Source of the DNA: Acanthamoeba lenticulata
Lineage: Eukaryota; Discosea; Longamoebia; Acanthamoebidae
Direction of reading: 5' to 3'
NCBI GenBank assembly: GCA_002179805.1
Contig: NAVB01001864.1
Location: 1 to 19,343, forward strand
DNA: 19,343 bases
In this document: positions 1-7,609 of the stretch, in pieces
Layout: each line of letters opens with the position of its first letter
Numbering within the stretch: position 1 is the stretch's first letter
Notes under the pieces: model-generated
The model's input: only the letters and a program-made list of their open reading frames with translations
Databases searched by the model: none
What the model was told of the DNA's origin: nothing
Translations under genes and position numbers: made by a program

Positions 1-760
1 CACCATCCGTGAGGCGGAGGCCGGACTCATCGTCGGCGAGGAGCTGGCGAAGCTCGGGGGTCGCGGTGATGATGGCGCTCTTCCGCTTGACCACTTCCCC
101 AAAGTCCAGCTCGAAGAACACAACATTGTCCCGCAGCCAGCCCTCCATCTGCGCCCACTCAGGTCAGCCACAAAAAGAAAGAAAGGGGATCATTGAATTG
201 GGGAAGCAGTGAAGAGAGAGCACCTTTTTCTGGAAGTAGGTGGTGTCGAAGCCCGCGCCCAGGCACACGACCTGCTTGGGCAGGTCGCTCCCACCAGCCT
301 CGAGGAACTGTCGCAGGAGGCCGTGAATGGCCGCCACCCGCGTATAGTAGCCTGAAGACCCGCCTCGTGTCATGAACACGCCTGGAGTGCAAAAACACAG
401 AGAGAGAGAGAGAGAGGAAGTGCCTCGGTTGATGAGGGGCGGTCGTCTGGTGCCGGATGAACGCACAAAGTGGTGCAGGAAGGAGTCGCGCCAGTAGCCC
501 AGACGGACTGCCGACCTGGATGAAGAAGGCGATGACAGGCGGTGGGACAACCATAGTGTGTGGGAAAAGCATGTGCCAATGAAGAAGAGGGTAACCTACA
601 GCTTGCTCACAGCAGCGTCGTCGTTGGTCTGCATGACAGCAAGGTCCTCGGACGCGGCACGGGCAGCAGGTGAGTCACCTTCCTCATCTGCACGCAACCT
701 ATTTCGTCCTGTGGGCCGCTTAGGCGCTGTGAACAAAAATGACGTCGTAGGCTTATCCAT
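1..760 (-). CDS. LCMT1: Leucine carboxyl methyltransferase (PP2A methyltransferase), 5' part
   Basis: This SAM-dependent enzyme methylates the C-terminal leucine of the PP2A catalytic subunit. Exons on the minus strand are 760-600, 515-424, 351-224 and 157-1, and the gene runs off the window. About 179 residues are visible. Seen: VMQTNDDAAVSKL, then SAVRLGYWRDSFLHHFVR, then INRGYYTRV, then the SAM-binding segment VVCLGAGFDTTYF, then FFELDFGEVVKRKSAI. These match LCMT1/Ppm1 in order and spacing. The intron 423-352 begins with GC rather than GT (CGAG|GCACTT); this is the only choice that joins INRG to YYTRV in frame. The acceptor of the fourth exon could also be at 148, dropping three residues. 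The start ATG at 760 adds an unconserved N-terminus; an internal ATG at 634 lies just before the conserved part and is an alternative. The neighbouring armadillo gene is divergent. Confidence 0.9.
399..416. repeat. (AG)9 dinucleotide microsatellite in an intron
   Basis: Nine AG units lie within the GC-AG intron (352-423) of the methyltransferase gene. On the coding strand this is a CT-rich tract near the donor end of the intron. Confidence 0.9.
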
Positions 761-882
761 CAACAGCTCCCACTGATCCTGTGCGAAGTGGTTGCTTTTT
801 TGTTTTCCTTGCACATTTTCTTACAAGCATTTTTTGTTTATTTAACCCTATTTTATTTCTCTCTACTGCAACAAACACGCAA
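761..882. promoter_or_regulatory. Shared intergenic region of two divergent genes
   Basis: These 122 bases separate the proposed ATG of the methyltransferase (minus strand, 760) from the ATG of the armadillo-like gene (plus strand, 883). The stretch is AT-richer than the flanks (about 810-870) and includes TTTAACCCTATTTTATTT. Both promoters must lie here or overlap the 5' ends of the genes. I see no canonical TATA box that I would assign with certainty. Confidence 0.5.
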
Positions 883-2463
883 ATGAGGCGGTCATCTGCT
901 CTCTTGCCTGCCTTCCAGGGGCGAGCGGCGCGCACGACGGGTAACGGGTTCTGCAACGCAAGTGCACAAATTCCCACATCTTACGCATGCCGATTTTGTC
1001 ATGACGTGCAGGTGGTAGGCTGCAAGCTGCACTGCCCACACGATTCACTTCGGCTCAACCTTTCCTTTGCCGCTTCTCTGCGCTTGCCCCCTTGCGCTCT
1101 TCCTCTTTCACACAGCTTGTGCTCCCCTCCGCCGCACCGCTCTTCCGGCGAGCGTCAATCTCCACAACGGCGGCCGACACGCCAGAGCGCGGAGAGGCCT
1201 CGGAATCACCAACTCTCCTCAAGCAAACTTGTACTCCCACTCGCTGACGTGTCCGCTTGAGAGATCGCTCGCCTCACACCTGACCTCCCTTGCAGGTGAC
1301 CTCTTGTACCAGCAGCTGTTAATGCCCAAGGACGAGCGAGCGGCGTTCAGCCTCTACAAGATCTTGAACTCGCTCACCAAGAGCCACGCCTTTGCCGTCG
1401 AGTTTGGAAGCAAGGACGGCGGGCGGGCGATCACCCACCTGCTCAAGACGTGCCTGCCGGAGGCCCGCACGCACTATGCGCAGGAGAAAGTGCTGGCCGT
1501 GCTGGCCAACCTCGCCCAGGAGGAGTCCTTCCGACCGGCCATCGCCGAGCACGGAGCCGAGGAGCTGCGCCGGACCCTCGTGAGCAAGACCACCCCGCGC
1601 AACGTGCTTGCCCAGGCCGTGCGCCTGCTCACCGCCACCCTCGAAAACAGGGCTCAGGTAGAGACCACCACGTCATGCCTCCTCCCGTGCGCGCGTGTAG
1701 TCATCGCTGACATCATCTGCGTGGTGTTGGTTGGACGTGAACGCCCAGTTGCCTTCATCGAGACTCTTTGATGGGTTCGTTCCAGCTACGATGGATCTGA
1801 TGATGGATTTTGCCGACAAGCCCGACCTCTACCTGCAGCTCGTGGACCTGCTTGGCCTTCTCGCCACCGACTGCGATTTTGAGGACTACAAGAAGGTGCG
1901 TGCTTGTGACCTCCCTCTTCCCTCCCCCGCCTCTCCAGCCCTGGCCTCAGCCCTAACCTCCGTGTGTGCAATCGCGAATTCATCTGTTCAAACAGCTTTC
2001 GCCATTGGGCGCTGCGATGTTGATCCGCAACCTGCAGGCCTACATCTTTGAACCGCAGGAGGACGGCTTCATCGCAAAGCAGATGAGCCAAACGCTCCAG
2101 GCCATGCACCGCATTCTTTCTCGACGCCCTTCTGGTTCGCCGCCCTGATAAGCCACAGCAGGTGTCCGATGCGATGAAACTGACGCTGTTGGCCATGGTG
2201 GTGGTGATGATGATCATGCGACAGCTGGGAAAGAGTACGAGGCAGAGGAGGAGCAACTGGAGCGGGCGTTCCAGAACACGTTCCTGGAGCACGACAGCAA
2301 GGCCCGCTACGCCGTCCTCAACGGCCTCAACTGCGTGGTGCTTCTGGCCAAGAGCACCCTCCCGGCGGTCTCTGCGCTCGCCACGGACGTAGCCGAGCTC
2401 CTCGCGCGTGACAACCCCACCGTCACCGCCGAGCTCGAGAAGGTGAGAGCCCAACAGGCGTGA
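883..2463 (+). CDS. Armadillo/HEAT-like helical-repeat protein, probably mitochondrial
   Basis: Six exons join in phase: 883-940, 1012-1230, 1296-1657, 1749-1895, 1996-2134 and 2225-2463, giving 387 residues. Residues 1 to about 75 are rich in Arg, Ser and Ala with no acidic residue before about residue 78 (MRRSSALLPAFQGRAARTTG, later PLFRRASISTTAADTP), as in mitochondrial presequences. From about residue 94 the protein is built of amphipathic helices typical of ARM/HEAT repeats, for example EKVLAVLANLAQEESFRPAI and LYLQLVDLLGLLATDC. I do not recognise a specific ortholog. The last exon reads through a possible donor at 2443 to a TGA followed at once by AATAAA signals, so I take it as the end. 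The ATG at 883 is the only start that gives a clean chain into exon 2 (intron 941-1011, 71 nt). The repeat class is an inference from the helix pattern; exon structure is more certain than function. Confidence 0.75.
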
Positions 2464-2465
2464 TA

Positions 2466-2496
2466 AATAAAAATAAATACATGAGTAAAGAATAAA
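2466..2496 (+). terminator. Polyadenylation signals of the armadillo-like gene
   Basis: Three AATAAA hexamers occur at 2466-2471, 2472-2477 and 2491-2496, beginning 3 bases after the stop codon, in a short AT-rich stretch within GC-rich surroundings. Confidence 0.65.
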
Positions 2497-2619
2497 TTTA
2501 GATAAAGTGACAAATATGCCAGAAAGGCGCGTCATTATGAACCAACTCCGTGCCGTTGCTACCCTAGACCACTTCAAAAACGGCGGCAAAGATATACCCA
2601 AAGTCAACGAAAGAAGACC

Positions 2620-3209
2620 ATGGCGGCCGAAGTGCTCATGTTTCTGGTGCACCTCACCACCACCGCCTTTATGACGGGAATCATCTGGTTCATGCAAATA
2701 GGTACCTGTTGTTGAACCCCAAGTGCTCGGTGTCGGCTATTTTATTTTGCCACCGCCTAATTATAAACGACTGGGCAGGGCACTACCCCATGCTGCAGTA
2801 TGTGGGGCGAGAGGCCTACACGACCTACGAGCAACAACACGTGAAACGAGTGATGCTCCCTGCGGTGGCCATTCTCTCTCTGGAGCTGTTCTCTGGGTTC
2901 TACCTGGTGTTCTCGCCTACCCAGCGGCTGCCCTCGCTGCCCATCCTCCTTGGCCTCGCTCTCTTACTGCCCATCTGGCTTTCTACCTGGTGCGCCCCGA
3001 CCGCCCTGCGATGAGGCCCGAGCGCAGTGGGAAGTTACTTACACGGAGTCGTGGGCAATAGGCTGTGGCAAGTGCCTGCGCACAAGTCGCTGGAGAGAAA
3101 GTTTGACTCGCGCGTGCACGCTTGGCTCATCAACTCCAACTGGCTGCGCACGGTGGCGTGGTCCGCCCGTCTGGGTCTGCTTCTCTACGCCCTCTTCGTC
3201 TCCCTCTGA
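2620..3209 (+). CDS. Small four-helix membrane protein of a bacterial-type uncharacterised family
   Basis: Exons 2620-2701, 2779-2989 and 3062-3209 join in phases 1 and 2 to give 146 residues. The ATG sits in a good start context (accATGg). Four hydrophobic segments lie at about residues 4-27, 52-72, 81-98 and 126-146. Conserved-looking motifs are WFMQIGHYPMLQYVG (membrane segment running into HYP), QHVKR, QVPAHKSLERKFD and NWLRTVAWSAR. From memory, this set (W-x-Q-x-x-HYP, VPxHxxL, NWxRT) belongs to an uncharacterised integral membrane family common in bacteria. No catalytic function is known to me. The joins restore HYP after the first helix and LWQVPAH after the third, which supports the introns. 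It lies 157 bases after the armadillo-like stop, in the same orientation, with its own start; the two introns show it is now a eukaryotic gene. Confidence 0.85.
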
Positions 3210-3713
3210 CTCCGAGGCTCGCCGGAGCGGCCAGCGCTTACGATCGCCAATCCAACAATTTTGTTCTGTAATATTTGTTTAATTTATTATTTTCTCTCTT
3301 TACCTCCAATATTTCTCGCCTTTTACCGCAACCACAAGCACGGGGCAGCTCCGGAGAAGAGGCAACAAAACGGCTGGACACGGCTCATAGGGATAGACCG
3401 TACTCTTCAGGATCATATTCCATAGAATACAGTCTACAGTCTTGTATCCCTTAAACAAGACGAGCCCACTGGGTATGGATGATGACTCCTGTCCCTCGCT
3501 CCTGAGCGCGAAGTGCTGCCCTTGCGCATACAGTGCCTGCCGTCCTTCGGGACCCGGCATGGCCTGGCGCAGGGCGTTGATGACCGTTCCCGCCACCGTG
3601 ATGCCAAGGGTTGGGTGGCTGGATGGAGCGAGCGGATGTCCGATATACCTTCCCTTTTTTTAACGCTTTGATTTTTATTTTATGTTTTTATTCCGAAATA
3701 TTGCAAGCACAGC
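3210..3713. other. 504-base gap: AT-rich 3' flank, antisense coding-like fragment, AT-rich promoter
   Basis: The gap between the membrane-protein stop and the HINT3 start has three parts. Bases 3250-3300 are AT-rich and probably 3' UTR. Bases about 3430-3650 are GC-rich and coding-like on the minus strand (listed separately). Bases 3650-3713 are very T/A-rich and directly precede the HINT3 ATG, so they probably hold its promoter. Confidence 0.6.
3430..3650 (-). pseudogene. Antisense coding-like fragment, possibly an Argonaute linker (ArgoL1) remnant
   Basis: Read on the minus strand, this GC-rich block is open and looks translated: LGITVAGTVINALRQAMPGP, then ALYAQGQHFALRSEG, then IPSGLVLFKGYKT. 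A helix, then a variable stretch, then a G-L-x-L-x-K-G-Y-K motif resembles the first linker region of Argonaute proteins, where G-L-x-x-x-x-G-F/Y is typical. No start codon with a supporting promoter, no N domain, and no PAZ or PIWI part is present. Upstream sequence is the AT-rich HINT3 promoter; downstream the frame stops at 3300 in poorer sequence. An AATAAA on the minus strand lies at 3288-3283. It may be a gene relic, one exon of an unrecognised short gene, or chance. The family assignment is weak. Confidence 0.3.
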
Positions 3714-4402
3714 ATGTTGTGGGTGCCGCTCGGTGTGGTTGGCGCAGTGGTGGCTGCCCTCTTTGGGTTTCTTTGGTTGCGGGGAAGGAAGTGCGTGTTT
3801 TGTTCCATCGTGGAGCACAAACTGCCAACTTCAGTGGTGTACGAGGTGCGTACTCCCGTTCAACAACGTGCACAGCTCTGCAAAACGTAGTTCTCCACGC
3901 GCAGGATGAGCTGTGCATGTGCTTCAAGGACACAGCACCTGCCGGTCAGCATCACTTTCTCGTTGTACCCAAGCGGCATATCCCAAACTGCAGCCACCTG
4001 GGCCCTGAGGACCTCCCCCTTGGTGCGCTCTACCCAGAGGGCAAAGAGCAGGCCAGCTAAGAGCACGCTGACGTGGGGTGCAGTGGACAGGATGGCCAAG
4101 GTTGGGCGCAACCTCCTGGAAAAGCATCTCACTAGAAGCCAGCCCTTTGTGTGCGTCTTGGTCTCGGCTCTTCCAGCTTCCGCTTGACGCACGCCCGCAG
4201 TCTAACGCATGAGGAAACGTTTCAATGCAGGATGGCATTCACCAAGCCGCCGTTCAACACGGTGTCTCATCTGCACCTGCACTGCGTCAGCCTTCCCCTG
4301 ACTTGCAGCTGGCTACGCGGTCTGGCTCTCACCTCAAGCCTCGCTGCGCCCATCATCGACGTGCGACGGCGTCTTCGTGCGGCCGCCAGAAAGCAAGCGT
4401 GA
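3714..4402 (+). CDS. HINT3: HINT3-type histidine triad (HIT) hydrolase with N-terminal membrane anchor
   Basis: Histidine triad enzymes of this branch hydrolyse nucleoside phosphoramidates and acyl-adenylates. Exons 3714-3845, 3905-4022, 4084-4150 and 4231-4402 join in phases 0, 1 and 2 to give 162 residues. Seen: a hydrophobic helix at residues 4-22 ending in LRGRK; the zinc-type CVFC at 27-30; CFKDTAPAGQHHFLVVPKRH at about 50-69; RMAKVGRNLLEK at 86-97; and the catalytic triad HLHLHCV at 119-125. These agree with HINT3 in order and spacing. The C-terminus after the triad is Arg/Ala-rich and lacks the usual HINT3 W-F segment, so a further splice choice there is possible. The exon 3 donor (4151) is set by phase. 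The N-terminal anchor would tether the enzyme to a membrane with the HIT domain probably cytosolic, which is inferred from the positive residues after the helix. Confidence 0.9.
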
Positions 4403-4455
4403 AGGACTCTGCAGGACAACGAGCGATTCTCACTTTCACTCGCCATTTCTCAAGC

Positions 4456-4461
4456 AATAAA
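4456..4461 (+). terminator. Polyadenylation signal of the HINT3 gene
   Basis: AATAAA lies 54 bases after the HINT3 stop and 49 bases before the next gene's ATG. The whole gap between the two genes is 108 bases, so it carries both the 3' end of HINT3 and the promoter of the phosphatase gene. Confidence 0.6.
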
Positions 4462-4510
4462 CTCGTTATTAACGTTCTCATTATTGCCGAGAGTGCGGCG
4501 GTGGAGCAAG

Positions 4511-7500
4511 ATGGATGCCGAACTACAGAGCAAGTCAGCCGTGCCCTACGTGCACCTCGTGGACGAGGACGAGCAAAAGTCTCCGCCTGATCAAGACGAC
4601 CACCAAAATCTCTCGCCGAATCACGGGGATCATCATGAGCGGAACTTCAAGGAATTGGAAAAGCGGCAACAGGCCCTCTACATGCCCGGATGGCGAGGAC
4701 ACCTCCAGTAGGCTGCCCCCTCCCCGCCATCCTTCCTCTTTCTTTTCTGTTTATATTTCTTCTCCGTGCAGCCGCTCCCGAGCCCGGCTTCGGACCATCT
4801 TGGATTCGCTGCCGTGGCAACTCGTCATCATCTTTATCATCCTTATTGACGTCGTCTTTGCCATCATCGACATCGCTGTAGAGAGTACTCCTCTCTCTCT
4901 CTTCTTCCGTGAGCTTGCCGAGCCGCGGCAGCTGCTCACTCGTTCGTGTTGTCGCAGACCAGGCGGCGCGCTACACGGCGCTGGGGGTTTCATGCTTTGT
5001 CATCCTCATCCTGCTCATCGAGGCCCTCTGCCGGCTCTACGCATGGGGTCCCAAGCGCTACTTCACGGGTTCTTCTTCTTCCTCTTCTTCAGCCCTGGGT
5101 CCTGTGTAACCTGCAACATGTCATGTTTGCAGACTGGCTCAACTGGCTGGATCTGTTCATCATCGTCCTCTCCATCGTCATTCTCATCGTCTTCAGGGCG
5201 TCGAGCGGCTCATCCAGCAGCGTCTACGGCCGCGTCATCACCGCCGGTGCGACGTCGTCGCCGTCCTCGCTCTCGTTCTCGTCGTCGTTCTCACGGTCTT
5301 GCTTGGGGGGGGGGGGTGCACACGAGGACAGCGGTCCGCCTGATGCGGGTCTTGCTCAACCTGTGGAAGCAGCGCAAGCGGCTGCAAGTGGCCGCGCGCC
5401 ACATCGTGGGCGAGAACAAGCAGCGCTTCCAGGAGGACGGCTTCGACCTCGACTTGGCCTACATCACCCGTACGCACGATCTCTTCTTCTTCTTCTTCTT
5501 CTTTCTTGCCCACGACGTGGCTCTGGTCTCGAGACTCACGAGCGCGCGAGCAGCCCGCGTGATCGTGATGAGCGTGCCGGCCATCAAGCTCGAGGCCCTC
5601 TACCGCAACAACATCGACGAGGTGGCGCGGTTCTTCCAGAAGCGGCACCGGGGCCACTTCAAGATCTTCAACATCTGCGAGGAGCGCGACTACAGCGCGC
5701 ACTACCACAAGTTTGAGCACCAGGTCATCCGCTACCCGGTGGCCGACCACAACGTGCCCACGCTGGGCCTCATGCTGGCCTTTTGCGAGTACACGGACCA
5801 GTGGATGCACCAGCACCCGGACAACATCATCGCCGTCCACTGCCGCGGCGGTACCGCCTTCCTCCTCGCCTTTGTCGCCGTTGATGTCGTTGTCGTCGTC
5901 GGGACGATGATGACGACTCACACCAAGGGCGCGTGAGCAGGCAAGGGCCGGTCGGGGACGATGATCTGCGCGTGGCTCGTGTACTCGGGCCTGTGCCCGT
6001 CGGCCGAGGACGCGCTCCACCTCTTTGGCTCCAAGCGCACCGACTGGTACTCCCCTCTTGCCATCACCGCCACCGTCACCGTCATCGTCGTCATCATCAT
6101 CATCATCATCGTCATCATCATCGTCATCATCATCGTCTTCATCATCGGGATACGCGAGCTGACCGCGGGCACGGGCGGCGGGCACGGTCGATGGCGCAGG
6201 TCGCGGGGGAGCAAGTTCCAGGGCGTGGAGACGCAGTCCCAGTGCCGCTACATCGGCTACTTTGACTGGGTGGTCAACCGGAACAACAAGGCGCTGCCGG
6301 CGGTGGTGCCGCGGGTGTCGCTGACCAAGATCGTGGTCGAGATCTCGCCCACGCTCCAGCACCTGGCCCGCAAGTGCGGCTGGCGCCGTCGGGCGGGCTC
6401 CTCCTCGTCTTCGTCCCAGCGCTCGATGACGGGCCAGTCCTCCTTCTACGACTCGAGCGACTCGCTCTACTCCATGACCGAGCTCACCTCCTTTGCCTCG
6501 TCGAGGCCGGGCTCGTCGTCATCCAACTCGTCGTCCTCGGGCTCCTCGGGACGGGGCATCGCCGGGTGGCTCGCCTCCTACAAGCGGCGAAATAACGACG
6601 GCGAGAGCCAGCGGCGGTCGCTGTTGCAGAGATCGGGCGGCGCCGACGACGACGATGACGACGGCGACGATGATCTCAGCACCCGCGGGAGCACCATCTT
6701 CGGCGGCGGCGGCGGCGGCGGCGGCGACAAGGCTGAAGGCGGGGCGGAGGAAGACCTCGAGTGGGGACGTCTCGAGCATGCCGTACGCGCGCCCACACGC
6801 ACTCTCGCGGCCCCGCACACCACTGAGCCCAGACGCCGCACACGCACACGCACACTCGCAGGGCGAGGAGGCCAAGTGGCGCTTCCGCGTGACGCACACG
6901 GACGGGGAGAAGCTGGCCGTCCCGCTCGTGCTCTACCCGTCGTGGATCAACGAGGAGTTCATGATCTTTGAGCGGTGCGTCCAGTCGGCTCAGGTCCCGG
7001 CCCGCCGCGAGGCCTGCGTGTGCTGAGGGAGATTGGGGGGCATAAACGCAGGGAGCTGGAGCCGGTGAGCGGCCCGCAGGGGCTCGAGGGCCGCGAGAAG
7101 GAGGTCGTCCTGCGGGGCGACACGCGGCTGGAGCTACTCGGACGGGACGAGCGCGAGCGCAAGGAGCGCATCTTCCTCTACTTTTGGATCCACACGTCGT
7201 TCATGGCCGACTCGAAAGGCAGCAGCAGCCGTTCGAGCGCGGTCAGCTCCGCCAGCACGAGCAGCATCCGGTCGAGCAGCGCGGCCGAGCTGCGGCAGGA
7301 CGAGGGCGCCGACGAGCTGGAGGGCGAGCTGGTCCCGATGGACAACGTCCGGACGAGCACCGGCGCGGCTGACCGCAACCAGCCCGAAGGGGCGGCGGCG
7401 CAGAAGGAGGAGTCAGTCGAGGAGCTGGTGATGGAGCTGAATAAGCACGACGTCGACCGCGGGCGGTACAAAGGGTGCCCGTTCAAGAAGGCCGACAAGG

Positions 7501-7541
7501 TCTTTGTGCGGCTTCACTACAACGACGACAGCAGCAACTGA
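4511..7541 (+). CDS. TPTE: Voltage-sensing phosphoinositide phosphatase (Ci-VSP/TPTE family)
   Basis: A membrane enzyme in which a voltage sensor controls a PTEN-like phosphatase acting on phosphoinositides. Ten exons join in phase: 4511-4707, 4772-4884, 4958-5068, 5133-5246, 5332-5469, 5554-5850, 5941-6046, 6200-6782, 6862-6974, 7052-7541 (753 residues). S1 is at about 82-102 with Asp92, S2 at 112-132 with Glu125, S3 at 143-161 with Asp147, and S4 at 173-191 with Arg174, Arg181, Arg184 and Lys191. The linker RHIVGENKQRFQEDGFDLDL matches the phospholipid-binding linker of VSPs. The phosphatase core has ADHNVPTL and the P-loop HCRGGKGRSGT (Cys321, Arg327), formed across the exon 6/7 junction. 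FQGVETQSQCRYIGYFD and the C2 region follow (VVLRGDTRLELL, FLYFWIHTSF). The C2 part is enlarged by Ser-, Asp- and Gly-rich insertions. S4 has fewer evenly spaced arginines than Ci-VSP, so its voltage sensitivity is uncertain. Confidence 0.93.
5305..5316 (+). repeat. G12 homopolymer in an intron of the phosphatase gene
   Basis: Twelve consecutive G residues lie in the intron 5247-5331, between the S3 and S4 exons and 15 bases before the exon 5 acceptor at 5331. The position is unusual because pyrimidines are expected there. Confidence 0.9.
5483..5503 (+). repeat. (CTT)7 trinucleotide tract in an intron of the phosphatase gene
   Basis: Seven CTT units lie in the intron 5470-5553, which separates the sensor-linker exon from the catalytic exon. 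The tract is about 50 bases before the acceptor. Confidence 0.9.
6068..6157 (+). repeat. ATC/GTC trinucleotide array in an intron of the phosphatase gene
   Basis: An interrupted array of ATC, GTC and ACC triplets fills most of the 153-nt intron 6047-6199. It contains no stop codon in the frame of the flanking exons; read through, it codes for a run of Ile and Val. The intron call rests on protein alignment: its removal joins KRTDW directly to SRGSKFQGVE, as in other VSPs. Confidence 0.85.
6644..6724 (+). repeat. Asp- and Gly-coding triplet expansions in exon 8 of the phosphatase
   Basis: A GAC/GAT tract (about 6644-6673) codes for an acidic run and a GGC tract (6703-6726) codes for eight glycines, inside the region that should form the C2 domain. 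Upstream (6400-6560) a Ser-rich stretch is coded by TCC/TCG repeats. These are coding low-complexity expansions. Confidence 0.8.
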
Positions 7542-7609
7542 CGCGACGCGAGCCAAGGGAGAAGCAAACATGTTGTGGTTGTATTGTACATGGACTGTTC
7601 ATTGTTTGG
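7542..7609. other. 68-base gap between convergent genes
   Basis: The stop of the phosphatase gene (7541, plus) and the stop of the FN3 gene (7610, minus) face each other across 68 bases. There is no AATAAA on either strand here, so each transcript probably ends inside the other gene's 3' region. Confidence 0.6.

Noticed and set aside
399..416. Possible frameshift or assembly error at the AG tract in the methyltransferase gene.
   Set aside because: The tract lies wholly within an intron; exons on both sides join in phase and match LCMT1.
2504..2619. A further exon of the armadillo-like gene after a donor at 2443.
   Set aside because: The frame already ends in TGA at 2461-2463 followed by AATAAA signals, and the proposed exon would run into the next gene's coding sequence with a His-rich, unlikely translation.
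4515..5936. A continuous 473-codon plus-strand frame through the phosphatase gene.
   Set aside because: It mixes real exon pieces with introns: only parts match VSP, and it lacks the S3 and P-loop continuity that splicing restores.
5238..6362. A 374-codon minus-strand frame with a long Asp run opposite the phosphatase gene.
   Set aside because: It is the antisense shadow of phosphatase exons and of the ATC array. The plus strand encodes recognisable VSP motifs across all exons.
6578..6899. Minus-strand frames with Ser, Pro and Ala runs opposite phosphatase exon 8.
   Set aside because: Low-complexity shadows of the Ser/Asp/Gly-coding triplet expansions; no homology or start context.
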